Positions 36,401 through 45,524 of a DNA stretch of 64,000 nucleotides are shown here, piece by piece. This DNA is from CAIXSC01 sp046349915 (GTDB lineage Bacteria > Planctomycetota > Planctomycetia > Pirellulales > Pirellulaceae). Each line of letters opens with the position of its first letter. The stretch's first letter is position 1. Under the pieces are notes generated by a model. That model was given only the letters and a program-made list of their open reading frames with translations, was not told the origin of the DNA and searched no databases. Location: the NCBI GenBank assembly GCA_046349915.1, contig JAXMBL010000003.1:2046001-2110000 (forward strand), in the 5' to 3' direction. The position numbers were made by a program, and so were the translations under genes.

Positions 36401-37017
36401 TCGCGACTAGCGAGTCGCAGCGACTTGCCCTGTTTTACGGCTTCGGACCACTCGCGGATCAACGCATTCAATTTCGGTTTCGAGCCGCCGGATTTGAAGA
36501 GATCTTCCGCGCGGTCGTCGAGCGTTTGGCGGACTTGACGCAGTTGGTTCAAGCCACCGGCCGCCGTAAACAGCGTCTCCCCTACTCTACCCTGGAAACG
36601 CACTATCTCGTCGCCGCCCCGTACGAGCGTCTGGTAATCGATGCCGAACATCGATTCGAACAAGTCGCGCGGGACGTTCGAGAGCAGACGTTCGAGCTTG
36701 GTTTCCGCCATCGGTTCGTCGGTTTTCGGATCGAGCAGCGTCTTGGTGTTCCCCTTGCGACGCACCGCCGAGATCCGTTCGCCGCTCTGAGTGCGCAATT
36801 CAAACCCAATCCGTAGGTCTTGGTGTCGGTGAATGAAGTTGTCGAGCGAGCGCGAGGGAATGCCGTACAGTGCGTCGCGCAATCCTCGCAGCGCCGAACT
36901 CTTGCCCGCTTCATTGGGACCAAAGATCAGATGAAGTCCGTGATGGCCTTGATCCAAGGCCAATTGTTTGCCCGTGAAGGGGCCAAAGGCCAGGAAATCG
37001 AGTCGATCGATTCTCAT
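33439..37017 (-). CDS. YhaN/SbcC-like SMC-type ATPase
   Basis: An approximately 1192-residue ATPase with Walker A FGPNEAGKSS at about 32-41 and a long series of coiled-coil helices. It ends with LPLVVDDILIKFDDQRALASLEVL and QVILFTHHQHLVELA, the Walker B and signature region. Such proteins pair with an SbcD nuclease to cut blocked DNA ends. It lacks the zinc hook typical of Rad50/SbcC, pointing to the YhaN subfamily. The start ATG at 37017 overlaps the stop of the SbcD-like gene (ATGA), so the two are coupled. The central coiled region is long and rich in Gln, Arg, Glu and Ala. Confidence 0.85.
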   Translation of the reverse strand: MRIDRLDFLAFGPFTGKQLALDQGHHGLHLIFGPNEAGKSSALRGLRDALYGIPSRSLDNFIHRHQDLRIGFELRTQSGERISAVRRKGNTKTLLDPKTDEPMAETKLERLLSNVPRDLFESMFGIDYQTLVRGGDEIVRFQGRVGETLFTAAGGLNQLRQVRQTLDDRAEDLFKSGGSKPKLNALIREWSEAVKQGKSLRLASREYEVRRKDHDAAQAKLAQIDAEWKQTKLELERLERLDRALPLLAKRRQHQEQLKQYSDTRTLRDDFEAEFRAARKQLDLASHALSREQAAMIPVEKERQSVQLPTGVVEHRDEIRALVEALGGHRKAQHDLPGLQAKYADGRKTAAVILKELRSDLTLDEVDQLRLSPRERDRLTKLGKQHERIRLDQERCATAIDTLRERLREAESELANLGVANEADSLAAVVQSILAFGNIEQQASELSRKAARGFDAARLTLQQLGRWQGDLLALESTVLPSVATIASHERAIAEAEARVEEISREIRRQEERLSAISLDLATLQGADGDLPTEENVRQSRATRDQAWKAARAAWFAGEISQAMISPEVERELKHGSGSTDAAREANSSSAWTPEQLAQTYERLVTQADSTVDLVRREQRRIADQARLVREQTQIREEQTRAEQRLADAHRRVAGARQAWLDTWTPLGINAASPAEMRDWRNEMEQLRKPLPELRSLEREASDLREQIDAARRRLATAWQAVGQSGWEDDESLGQAMRRVQRWLDEQRELANRRTSLLAKVSELRRECESQERQQQKLADETTAWKTAWSTAIDPLGLDNDASPDQVSNFLQRCDDLHEVLRETDGPNGLLTRIRGIESDAAAFAQEVDRIAGACGISGSEATDKAQQLLAALNLAETQEKLQAQLNRQHATALKQIKQLTEEVERQSVHLRGLCEEAGAASAELLDECWRRSREKADCKRQLEDVENELLRLASGQTIEELAVEASHVAPGAIATSLAELRDQLEQLDSQRGAQREGLGRIRGELEKMDGGTQAVEVNAHIQSLLGRIDEQATEYARWRIASFVLQKAIDRFGEKNKNPMLRRAGEYFARLTEGSFSELRVEYDDQGEPVLVGYRPAGKSIPVAGMSEGTADQLYFALRLAYLADWLDRHEPLPLVVDDILIKFDDQRALASLEVLAQFSQRTQVILFTHHQHLVELARTRLPSDQLFTHQL

Positions 37018-38291
37018 CGCTTCGTCTCCTGTTCCGAATTGCGTGATCCCGCCAGTTGATCGCGCAGCAGCGGTTCCACGCTCGCGACCACCGCCCTTAA
37101 CCACTCGCGTCCACCAAATTCGTCCGCGTCCTCGGTCTCGGCAATTTCGGTGGGCAGTTTGTCGCGCACGTCTTTTAATACCGCCGAGAGTTCGTCGAGC
37201 GATTCGGGGGAAGCTAGATACTCGGCCACCAGTTGAGAGACTTCCGCGAGCGGCCCTTCGTTCGCGGCTTCATCGCCTTGTTGAGCGATAGGTTTCACTC
37301 GAAACTTGACCTTTTCGATCCACAGATCGCCGCCGCCATGCATGGCGATGCCGCGAATGTCGCTCTCCCATTTGGCGGGTCGCGCCATGAGCTCGTCATG
37401 GCAAGCGGTCTCGCCCACCACTTCCACTCGCACCGCCAACGGCAGTCCTTCGTGCTGAGCTTGGAGCTCGACGAGTTCCTTGCGTATTTCGTCGAGCAGA
37501 TCGTCGGCGGTCGACCAGGCCGCGGCAGCGATTTCCAGACGTTCCCAACGAACCACGTCGAGCGAGCGGAATTCGGTCGACAATCGTCCTCGGTCATCGA
37601 CCGTAACCAAGTAGGCGCCCTTCGCGCCGGTCTCGCGAATGTGCCGCCCTTGGAGGTTGCCGGGAAAAACAACGAAGGGCTCGGTCGCGATCACTTCGCG
37701 TTTGTGAATATGTCCCAACGCCCAGTAATCGTATCCTCGCGAACGCAGGTCATCGAGCGAACAGGGGGCATAGTTCGCATGCCCCTCTCGACCATCCAAG
37801 CTAGTATGCAAGAGCCCAATGTTGAGCCATCCCGAGACGCTGGGTGGATAACTCTTCGCCAAATTCTCCGTCACCGCAGGCTTCGAGAAACTCTGCCCAT
37901 GGATGGCCACTCGCAGGTCTTCAAGCCGGCGAGTCTCGGGTTTGCGGTGAGAGAATGCGTGCACGTTGTCGGGCAGTGGGACGTTTTGCGTCAGCTTGCT
38001 GGCGGCGTCGTGATTTCCCGAGATCAGAAACACCGGTATCGCGGCCACCTTCAGGCGACTCAACTGTTTCACCATGAACAGGCCGGTCCGAGTGTCGTCC
38101 CAATCGCCGTCGTACAAATCACCCGCGATGATGACGAACGCAACTTGCTCTTCGATTGCCAAATCGACCAGCCGTTCGACCGCTCGTCGCGTCGCCGTCC
38201 GCAGCAATTCCACGGGCGAGTCGTCGTAATGCCCTAGACGCTGTAGCGGACTGTCGAGGTGAATATCCGCGGCATGGATGAACTTGAACAT
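37014..38291 (-). CDS. SbcD/YhaO-like metallophosphoesterase nuclease
   Basis: This 425-residue calcineurin-like phosphoesterase has all the metal motifs: DIH (9-11), GDLYD (57-61), GNHD (92-95), a middle His block near HTSLDGREGHA, and GHIHKRE at about 200. It is predicted to be the Mn2+-dependent exonuclease subunit of an SbcCD-type DNA end-processing complex. The partner ATPase gene follows with a one-codon overlap. The GACGGACT palindrome at 38336 precedes it by 45 bases. Confidence 0.9.
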   Translation of the reverse strand: MFKFIHAADIHLDSPLQRLGHYDDSPVELLRTATRRAVERLVDLAIEEQVAFVIIAGDLYDGDWDDTRTGLFMVKQLSRLKVAAIPVFLISGNHDAASKLTQNVPLPDNVHAFSHRKPETRRLEDLRVAIHGQSFSKPAVTENLAKSYPPSVSGWLNIGLLHTSLDGREGHANYAPCSLDDLRSRGYDYWALGHIHKREVIATEPFVVFPGNLQGRHIRETGAKGAYLVTVDDRGRLSTEFRSLDVVRWERLEIAAAAWSTADDLLDEIRKELVELQAQHEGLPLAVRVEVVGETACHDELMARPAKWESDIRGIAMHGGGDLWIEKVKFRVKPIAQQGDEAANEGPLAEVSQLVAEYLASPESLDELSAVLKDVRDKLPTEIAETEDADEFGGREWLRAVVASVEPLLRDQLAGSRNSEQETKR

Positions 38292-38335
38292 GAAAGCGAT
38301 CCAGCCTGTGAGTTAAGTGGCAAAGTGCGCATGAA

Positions 38336-38361
38336 TGTACGACGGACTTCCAGTCCGTCGA
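38336..38361. repeat. GACGGACT palindromic repeat upstream of the SbcD-like gene
   Basis: A copy starting TGTACGACGGACTTCCAG, oriented toward the rightward side, lies 45 bases upstream of the SbcD-like start. It may overlap its promoter, but no -10 or -35 box is clear. Confidence 0.75.
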
Positions 38362-38947
38362 TTGTGTCGGTTGATTCTATCGTTATCGAATGGTCCTAGT
38401 TGGACAGCGCCAGGTTTATCCGCTTGAGTCAACTATAACCGGTTACAGGCTGAGTGCTTAAAGCTGATCGAGCAATCGGCGGCGTCTGCATGGATCGCTC
38501 CGTGAGCGAACATCGAAAAGACGACGATTTATCTTCGCTCGAAAAGGAACTCCATCAGTGACGATCAGCGAAGACGAGTGTTTCCAGAAATCGTCCCGCT
38601 CCGTGCCCAAGAAAAGGGAACACTGATCTTCGCTGATCCTAACCTCGTGGCATTCACTCGATTCGTGGTCCACAACCACCTAATGACCTCCTCCCTCTAT
38701 TCTCATTTGTGTCATCGGTGTTATCCGTGGTCGACCGACTCCTGTGTCTGACATCCGTGATTTCGGCAAACCGGGCGCTGTCCAACTAGTGCGTTGTCGC
38801 AGCCAACAACGAGCGTTGCCGGTGGGTATCTTGAGAGGGCTTTCGCCGGTCAAGCCTGTTCATCGACGGACTAGAAGTCCGTCGTACATTTGCGACGGAC
38901 TAGAAGTTCGTCGTACAATTTTGACAGACTAGAAGTCTGTCGTACTT
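38362..38947. other. gene-free stretch with degenerate repeats
   Basis: No credible gene. It holds inverted arms ATCAGCGAAGA (38568 region) and TCTTCGCTGAT (38628 region) around a 50-base loop. A motif CGATTCGTGGTCCACAACCA near 38661 recurs as CGATTCGTAGTCCACAACCA near 57286. Three GACGGACT copies lie at the right end. Confidence 0.5.
38864..38945. repeat. three diverged GACGGACT palindromes
   Basis: Copies at 38864-38887, 38893-38916 and 38922-38945. The third changes GACGGACT/AGTCCGTC to GACAGACT/AGTCTGTC on both arms, keeping the pairing. The second has one change that leaves a G-T pair. This points to maintenance of the paired structure. Confidence 0.85.
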
Positions 38948-40822
38948 TCAGGCGCCGCCGACCATCTCGAAGTTTGTCGACGCACCGTCTGGAACCGAGA
39001 AATCGACCTTCAGGGTCGGACGCTCTCGATCAGACACTCGCACATGGAACGTCAAAGTGTGCCGACCGGCCGGCAGATTGACTATTGCATCACGCTTGGC
39101 GTCGATGGCGTCCGAGCCGACCCAGGTATGAACCTCCTCGGTCGAATCGATTTGAATCCGTACGGGGCCCTCGTCGCTGACGTTAATCTCTGTCTGCAGG
39201 ATCAACGTCGTTGGCGAACCGGCGGGGCCACGCAGTTCATCGAGCGGCAACTGACCGTTCACTTGACCATACGCAGGTTGCCACGCCTCGGGTGCGGCGC
39301 CAAACACGAACTGTCGTAGATTCTCCAGATGCGGCACTTCCGCGACCAGTTCCGCGGGCGTTTCACCCAGTACTCGCCAGCGTTGAGCACGCTTGGCTTG
39401 TTGTACTGCGTACGGTCCCGGTTTGCCCAGTTCCGAAACGAATCTCGCCAAGTCGACCAATTCATCACGAGTCAAGAACATGGTCAGGCCTTGGGGCATC
39501 AACGACCGGCCCTCGGCCTCTTCGTCGATATCCGCGGTCGGGATCGTCATCTGCTTGCCATTGACGTCCCGTAAATTTACTCGCACGTCGTCGCGATCAA
39601 TGACGATCCCCGTGATCACGTTGCCCGACGCCAGCTCGAACACTCGCGTGACATATTGTTCCTTGATCGCCAGATTGGGATTCAAGATCGAGTTGACCAC
39701 ATAGTCGACAGGCGACGACCCACCCACCGCGCTCAACTCGGGCCCCACCTGCCCGCCCGCTCGACTGACGCTGTGGCACTTCATGCAGCTCAGGTCTTTA
39801 CGACGAAAGATCCGCTCGCCGCGCGCGGGGTCGCCCTTGGTGGTCACCTCGGCGACGATCTTCGAGACTTCCTCGGGCGTGGGTGGCGGGGCATCGGTGG
39901 CAATGCCCGCCGACTTGCTCAAAACATCGGACAGCGCCGCGTCGCTGTGACCGACCGAGTACATGTAGCGCAGGGCAACTTTGGCGACATCGGGCTTCAG
40001 CGACTTCGACGCCAGCGCTTCGCCCAGCTTGGCCGCTCCATTCTTGCGATTGAGAAAGGCCGAGATCATTTCCGCCGGATCGTCCTTGGGGGATGCTTCG
40101 GCCAACAGAGTGGCGCCAGCTTTAGCGGCGGCGTCGAGATCGAAGCCGGTCAGAGCGGCCACCGCTTGCACGCGCACGACCATCGGCTGATCAGCGCCGA
40201 CCAATTTCTCCACTGCCGCTCGACTGACCGGTCCCCCGATCGCCACCAATCCCTCAATCGCCACTCGCCGCAACGCCGGTTTCGTTTGCGCGTCGGCGGC
40301 CAATTTGGCGAGTGCGGGAGCGACGCTGGCGTCTTTCCAAGCCGACGCCAGCTTGATGGCCGATTGGCGTAATTCCGGGTCCTTGGCGGCGCTCTCGCCG
40401 ACCACCAGCGCTTCGATCGCCGACAGATCGCCCGCGGGCTTTACCTTGCGAGTCGTCGCGGAATCGGTGAGCCAAGCGAGCGATTGACGGCGGAGGTCGG
40501 CCGGAAAGCCTTCAGGCGTCACAGCTTTCTCGAAGACCACTCGCAGGTCATGTTCGTTGCCGCGCTTGCAGATCATCTCGACCACGGTCCCTTGGCGTTC
40601 GGCGGGCAGCCGGCCGCTTTGGAACAGTTTCATCAACGGCCCGACGGCGCTGACCGGTTCTTCGGCCAGGCATGGTCGAGTCGCGAACAGGCTCGTATCG
40701 CCAGCGAACGAAGTAAGAGACAGAGTAGCGAAAGACAAGGCAACGCCGAACGTCATGCGGCTCGCCCCACGGCGAAGTCCCCCTGCATTCGACTTTCGAC
40801 CACACGACTGATTGGCATTCAT
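38948..40822 (-). CDS. secreted heme CxxCH protein with HEAT-like repeats
   Basis: An approximately 624-residue exported protein. A leader (MTFGVALSFATLSLTSFAG) precedes many Ala-rich helical HEAT-like repeats (about 70-310). A cytochrome c site follows, FRRKDLSCMKCHSVSRAG (CxxCH at about 345-349), with the PVC-typical LNPNLAIKEQYVTRVFELASG, FVSELGKPGPY. It ends with a beta-sandwich with GRHTLTFHVRVSD. The start ATG at 40822 is chosen over the GTG at 40876. The gene lies downstream of an SGNH-dehydrogenase gene on the same strand and probably acts with it in electron transfer from a sugar or alcohol oxidation. Confidence 0.8.
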   Translation of the reverse strand: MNANQSCGRKSNAGGLRRGASRMTFGVALSFATLSLTSFAGDTSLFATRPCLAEEPVSAVGPLMKLFQSGRLPAERQGTVVEMICKRGNEHDLRVVFEKAVTPEGFPADLRRQSLAWLTDSATTRKVKPAGDLSAIEALVVGESAAKDPELRQSAIKLASAWKDASVAPALAKLAADAQTKPALRRVAIEGLVAIGGPVSRAAVEKLVGADQPMVVRVQAVAALTGFDLDAAAKAGATLLAEASPKDDPAEMISAFLNRKNGAAKLGEALASKSLKPDVAKVALRYMYSVGHSDAALSDVLSKSAGIATDAPPPTPEEVSKIVAEVTTKGDPARGERIFRRKDLSCMKCHSVSRAGGQVGPELSAVGGSSPVDYVVNSILNPNLAIKEQYVTRVFELASGNVITGIVIDRDDVRVNLRDVNGKQMTIPTADIDEEAEGRSLMPQGLTMFLTRDELVDLARFVSELGKPGPYAVQQAKRAQRWRVLGETPAELVAEVPHLENLRQFVFGAAPEAWQPAYGQVNGQLPLDELRGPAGSPTTLILQTEINVSDEGPVRIQIDSTEEVHTWVGSDAIDAKRDAIVNLPAGRHTLTFHVRVSDRERPTLKVDFSVPDGASTNFEMVGGA

Positions 40823-40913
40823 ACCGACACCATTTCCCACGCTGGGGAGTGCAGAAAGCCTGGCCCAGAAGGGCACAGGCTCTCGCGTTTAAGGCTTTAC
40901 GGGACCCGTCAAC

Positions 40914-43679
40914 TTACTTCTTCAACGCCTTTACGCGTCGATCGAGCGTCTTGTTCGTTTCCTCCAGCGTGAACTTGAGGAAACCATCCTGAGGATGCAC
41001 CAGCGATTCAACGGCGATCTCCGCCGCCTTCTCCGCATCGGCGCCCTGGAAGTAACTGAGCGCCCAAACGGCCTGCAGACGAACGCGAGCGCTTTCGTCG
41101 TTGACCTGTTCCTGGAGCAAGCCCAGCGGGTTCGACAGTCGATCGCGCCAGTAGACCACGATCTTTGTGGCCGCGGCACGCACGTGATCGTTGGGCGACT
41201 TCAACGCAGCCTTCAGCAACGCCTCGTCAACCACATTGTGGCTCTGATGCAACCAGAGGCCTTCGAGCGCCTGATGTTCGTAATCAGGATCAGCCTTGTC
41301 GAGTCCAGCGAGCCACTTCTTGGCGGCTGCGACGACGTCGACAGTGGGCCGCCCCGACAACTCAATCCGCGCTCGATGTCGCACTCGGTCGTCCTTCGAC
41401 TTCAACAGATCGAGCAGCTTGTCGATCGGCTGGCCGGCGATCGGCGCTGGCTTGAGCAAATCGCGGCCTTCATATCGCACGCGGAAGACGCGGCCGTGAG
41501 CACGGTCGCGGCTGGGGTCGCGCAGGTTGTGCTGCATGTGGCCGATGATCGGATTGTGCCAGTCGGTGAAATAGATCGAGCCATCCGGCGCGACTTCCAC
41601 GTCGGCTGGGCGGAAGTTCGGGTCCGAAGAAAACACGATCGGCTCGACTTCCGTCGCCGTAAGGCTCGAGTCCTTGGCTTGCAACTTGTATTGCAACATG
41701 CCTTGGAAACCAATGACGTTCAGCACCAGCAGATTGCCGCGGAATTCTTCCGGGAAATGACTGCTGCTGAGGATCTCAACGCCCGAGCAGGGGCGAGTTC
41801 GCTGTTGATATACCTGCGGCGGTCGAGCGTGCTTTTGCGGGAAATCGATGTCCCCCGAGAACAACAACGCGTGGTACGGATTCGCGCCCGTGCCGTCGTA
41901 CACGATGTCTTGTCCCCAACGATCAAAAACGTGGCCGTGCGGATTGGCGAATCCAAACGACACGTAGACATCGAACTTGCGGCTCCGCGGCTCGAAGCGG
42001 AACAAAGCGCCATTCGCTACTCGGCGAGGTCCGCCCCATGGGGTCTCGACCTGCGAATGATGGAAGGTTCCCTCCTGGAAATACATCGCTCCACCCGGAT
42101 CGAGCGTGAAGCTGTTGGCCGTATGGTGCGTGTCGGCGGTGTCCAAACCATGGATCACTCGCTCCTTCACGTCATACTTGTCGTCGCCATCAGTGTCCTT
42201 CAAGAACAGCAAGTCAGGGCCTTGGGCGACCAGTACCCCGTTGTTCCAGAACTCGAAGCCTGTCGGGTTATGGAGATCGCCCGCGAATGTCTTCGCGACA
42301 TCGGCGCGACCGTCGTTGTTCGTATCTTCGAGGATCAACAGCTTGTCGTTCATCGGTTCGGTCGGCTTCCAGTGCGGGTAGGTCGGCCACACCGCGACCC
42401 ACAGACGTCCCTTGGTGTCGAACGCCATCTGCACCGGATTCACCAACTCGGGGAACTTCCCTTCGTCCGCGAACAACTCCACCTTCATGTTCTTGTGCAC
42501 CGTCATCTTCGCCAGCGATTCGGCTTCGGCGAGGAACAAGTGCTTGCCGCCTTCCAGCGGACCCGGTTTGTTGGAGATCACGGGGATGAACTCGGGGAGG
42601 TTCGAATCGTCCGGCTTGGCCGTCTTGCCGGCCGCCGCCGCCCAGACCACCTTGTCGCGATTCGACGTGAGCGCGTCGAGCGCTTCGAGTTCGCGCTGGG
42701 CCACCGAGTAGTTCGAGAGTCCGTCGCCGTAACCGCCGGCTCCTTCCGCAAACTTCAGGAACGCGCGATCGCCGTAGGTCGAGTAACCGTCGGTGACGCG
42801 ATAGCGGTTGTACCAGTACCAATTCTTGTCGTTGACTGCCTGACGCAGGGTTTCCACATTCGCCCCAGCGGCCGATCCGCCGAACAACGCCTGGACGGCG
42901 AACTCGGCGACCACTTTGTCGCCCTTCGCGTTCAGGTGCAACCCGTTGATCGTGTGCGGTTGCTTGGGATCAGAAAACGCCTTCAAGGTAGGCGTGAACA
43001 GGTCGACAAACGTGGCGCTGTGAGCCTTCGCCGCTTGGCCCATGGCCTCCGAATAGAGCTTCAGGCGAGCGTTGTTCGCCTTCACCGTGTCGGCGGAGGG
43101 CAAGTTAGGGTCGGCGATGTACTCTTGGGCGATGGGCGAGAACAGCACCAACTTGGGCGCCGCCTTGCCGTTGTACTTCTGGGCAGCCGTGTGCTTGATG
43201 AAGGCTTCGACGTCGGCCTTGAACTTGGCCACGCCCGCCTCTCCCGCCCACGACTCGTTGTAGCCGAACATCGCGAAGACAACGTCGGCCTTCGTGTTGG
43301 TCAGCTCGAACCGATTCTGACGCACCTTGCCATCGTCGCGCTTCGACAACTTGTTGGGTTGCGGGCACGGAGCGTTCCCCGCCAACCACTCGTCTTGCGA
43401 GCCGAACGACATCGAACGCAGTCGCTTGGAGGCGTCCTGGTAACCGGTCACCTCGTCGCCGCTATAGCCCATGTTGCGGAAGACGAGTTCGTGCGAGGGA
43501 AATTTTGAGTGGATCAGCGTCTCCAGCCATCCCTCATGCTGCATCCGTTCGGCCAATGTGTTGCCAATGATGCAGATGTGGTCGCCCTTCTGCAGCTCGA
43601 GCGACTGTGCCAGCGTACTGGCCGCCACTAACAGAGGGCCCACCAGGGGCGCCAGGAACCAAACCAAGGAACGACTCAT
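40914..43679 (-). CDS. SGNH hydrolase fused to a PVC-type dehydrogenase-like propeller with HEAT repeats
   Basis: This 921-residue secreted protein (signal peptide in the first 25 residues) starts with an SGNH-type hydrolase domain: GDHICIIGNTLAERM (family GDS-like block), later FAMFGYNESW and TINGLHLNAKG. The middle (about 380-720) is a beta-propeller of the membrane-bound dehydrogenase family with RLWVAVWPTYPHWKP, TNNDGRADVAKTFAGDLHNPTGFEF and YFTDWHNPIIGHM. The end has HEAT-like repeats. In many planctomycetes these domains and the CxxCH cytochrome are one polypeptide; here the cytochrome is the next gene, about 90 bases downstream. The substrate is unknown. Confidence 0.8.
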   Translation of the reverse strand: MSRSLVWFLAPLVGPLLVAASTLAQSLELQKGDHICIIGNTLAERMQHEGWLETLIHSKFPSHELVFRNMGYSGDEVTGYQDASKRLRSMSFGSQDEWLAGNAPCPQPNKLSKRDDGKVRQNRFELTNTKADVVFAMFGYNESWAGEAGVAKFKADVEAFIKHTAAQKYNGKAAPKLVLFSPIAQEYIADPNLPSADTVKANNARLKLYSEAMGQAAKAHSATFVDLFTPTLKAFSDPKQPHTINGLHLNAKGDKVVAEFAVQALFGGSAAGANVETLRQAVNDKNWYWYNRYRVTDGYSTYGDRAFLKFAEGAGGYGDGLSNYSVAQRELEALDALTSNRDKVVWAAAAGKTAKPDDSNLPEFIPVISNKPGPLEGGKHLFLAEAESLAKMTVHKNMKVELFADEGKFPELVNPVQMAFDTKGRLWVAVWPTYPHWKPTEPMNDKLLILEDTNNDGRADVAKTFAGDLHNPTGFEFWNNGVLVAQGPDLLFLKDTDGDDKYDVKERVIHGLDTADTHHTANSFTLDPGGAMYFQEGTFHHSQVETPWGGPRRVANGALFRFEPRSRKFDVYVSFGFANPHGHVFDRWGQDIVYDGTGANPYHALLFSGDIDFPQKHARPPQVYQQRTRPCSGVEILSSSHFPEEFRGNLLVLNVIGFQGMLQYKLQAKDSSLTATEVEPIVFSSDPNFRPADVEVAPDGSIYFTDWHNPIIGHMQHNLRDPSRDRAHGRVFRVRYEGRDLLKPAPIAGQPIDKLLDLLKSKDDRVRHRARIELSGRPTVDVVAAAKKWLAGLDKADPDYEHQALEGLWLHQSHNVVDEALLKAALKSPNDHVRAAATKIVVYWRDRLSNPLGLLQEQVNDESARVRLQAVWALSYFQGADAEKAAEIAVESLVHPQDGFLKFTLEETNKTLDRRVKALKK

Positions 43680-44155
43680 GCAACGCTTCCTTTTACGGAG
43701 AGACGCGGGTTGAAGGTGGGATGCCGGACGCGACTTGTGCTCCCCTCACCTCCTTCCTTCGTTACCCGCCCGGAAGGTTGCGCAGGTGGCACAATTTCCG
43801 CCAATTGTAGCTAGAACCCCGCCGCTTGCCACCCGGCACCGTCCATGGAGCTGCCAGGCAGCCGGACGAAAAAACTACCAGCAGACCCCACTTTATCGAA
43901 CAAAGGCGAAGCTGCGGAAGGCGGACGTGAGAGGCAGTTTGGCGAGAGATCTGTGACCGCCTTCCGCCCCAGCGGGTGATCTCGACGGAACTCGCCGGAA
44001 CCTACTGGACCGGCGGACGGCACTTAGTCGATAAACCATCGTTGAGCATTGATGGGAAGATGGTTATATTTGGCAGAGGCGAGTGGTTCGACCGCTGGCT
44101 CCTTCCCTCCTTAGACCCCGCCCGTTACAGCTTGCCGACCTTTACGAGGAACGCC
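43680..44155. other. divergent intergenic region
   Basis: It separates the leftward SGNH-dehydrogenase from the rightward DUF1501 gene and has no gene. Promoters for both must lie here. A strong-looking candidate for the rightward gene is listed separately; none is clear for the leftward one. Confidence 0.5.
44042..44070 (+). promoter_or_regulatory. candidate sigma70-type promoter for the DUF1501 gene
   Basis: TTGAGC (44042-44047), a 17-base spacer, then TATATT (44065-44070) match the -35/-10 layout. It lies 86 bases before the DUF1501 ATG and points toward it. Prediction only. Confidence 0.35.
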
Positions 44156-45505
44156 ATGGAAAGCTACCGGAATTGCCAAGGTTTCGATCGCCGCAGTTGC
44201 TTGAAGCTCGGCTTGGGTGCGTTTGTTGGCGCTGGCATGTCGGAGCTGTTGCGGATGCAGGCAGGGGCGGCTACCGAGGGGGGCGCGGGCCTGCGAGCGT
44301 CGGCGAAGAGCTGTATCCTGATTTGGCTCGATGGCGGCCCATCGCACTTTGAGACATTCGATCCCAAGCCAGACGCTCCGGCCGAGATTCGTGGCGAGTT
44401 GGCTGCCATTCAGACCAAAATTGCGGGCGTGCAATTCAGCGAGACGGTTCCTCGACTCGCGGCCTGCTCGGACAAGTTCTCGATCATTCGGTCAATCCGG
44501 CACGAACAAGGCAACCACGGTGCGGGCAACCACTACATGATGACGGGCCGGCCGCCGCGGATTCCGGTCGGCTGTGGTGCGTTCGTCAGTTTTCATCCCA
44601 GCATGGGGTCGGTGGCGGCCCACGAGTTGCCGCGAGGCAACAACCTGCCCGGCTACTTTTCGATTCCCAGCATGACTCGCTCGGGCGGTCCTAACTACCT
44701 GGGTGGAAAGTACGCTCCGTTCGTGGTTGAAGACAATCCCAACAGCAAGGACTTCCGAGTCCGCGATTTGTCGCCTCCGGCCGGACTGGAATCGCTCCGT
44801 TTCACTCAACGCACCGACCTGCGTAAGGTTGTGGATCGCTTGAAGCGATATCAAGATCAAGCGGCGGCCGACCCTGTGGTGGCGGTCGATAGCTACTATC
44901 AACAGAGCCTGAACTTGGTCACTTCGCGAGAGGCTCAGAAGGGCTTCGACCTGTCGGCCGAAAGCGACAAGGTGCGAGACGCATACGGTCGCAACCCGTT
45001 CGGTCAACGCCTGTTACTCTCGCGTCGGTTGGTCGAGGCGGGTGTGCCTTTTATCACTCTAAACGACGGCGGCTGGGATCATCACTCGGGCGTCTTCAAG
45101 AACCTGCCGAAGCAAGTCGACGTCATCGATCAAGCGCTGGCGGCATTGCTGCAAGATCTGGAAGACCGCGGCATGCTGAAGGAAACGCTGGTCGTGATGC
45201 TCGGCGAGTTCGGCCGCACGCCGAAGATCTCGACGTTGCCCGGCGCCGACTCTCCGGGACGCGATCACTGGGCGAACGCCATGTCGGTGTTTATGGCCGG
45301 CGGCGGCACGCCGGGCGGCGTGGTCGTGGGAGCGACCGACCGCAACGGCTACTCGGCAGTCGATGGCGTATTAGGCCCCGAGAACTTTGTGTCGACTGTT
45401 TATCGCAAGCTGGGCATCGATCCTCGCAAGATCTTCTACACGCCTGAAGGCCGCCCCAGCCTCTTGGTAACCGATCCCAATCCCATTCCCGAGATGATGG
45501 GTTAG
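44156..45505 (+). CDS. DUF1501 family protein (exported, planctomycete-typical)
   Basis: An approximately 449-residue protein of the DUF1501 (sulfatase/alkaline-phosphatase-like) family. Landmarks are DRRSCLKLGLGAFVGAGMSELL (a twin-arginine-like leader), CILIWLDGGPSHFETFDPKPD, IRSIRHEQGNHGAGNHYMMTGRPP, LNDGGWDHHSGVFKNLPKQVD, and VMLGEFGRTPKISTLPGADSPGRDHW near the end. The ATG at 44156 has GAGGA six bases upstream and places the leader at the start. In planctomycetes these genes usually sit beside CxxCH cytochrome/dehydrogenase genes, as here across a divergent region. The reaction is unknown. Confidence 0.9.
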   Translation: MESYRNCQGFDRRSCLKLGLGAFVGAGMSELLRMQAGAATEGGAGLRASAKSCILIWLDGGPSHFETFDPKPDAPAEIRGELAAIQTKIAGVQFSETVPRLAACSDKFSIIRSIRHEQGNHGAGNHYMMTGRPPRIPVGCGAFVSFHPSMGSVAAHELPRGNNLPGYFSIPSMTRSGGPNYLGGKYAPFVVEDNPNSKDFRVRDLSPPAGLESLRFTQRTDLRKVVDRLKRYQDQAAADPVVAVDSYYQQSLNLVTSREAQKGFDLSAESDKVRDAYGRNPFGQRLLLSRRLVEAGVPFITLNDGGWDHHSGVFKNLPKQVDVIDQALAALLQDLEDRGMLKETLVVMLGEFGRTPKISTLPGADSPGRDHWANAMSVFMAGGGTPGGVVVGATDRNGYSAVDGVLGPENFVSTVYRKLGIDPRKIFYTPEGRPSLLVTDPNPIPEMMG

Positions 45506-45524
45506 TTGCGGCGAAAGTTCGAGC

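Noticed and set aside
40995..43508. 837-codon open frame on the plus strand, antisense to the SGNH-dehydrogenase gene
   Set aside because: The minus-strand product has clear domains and a signal peptide. The antisense frame stays open because of the high-GC codon pattern and has no recognisable domain or ribosome site.
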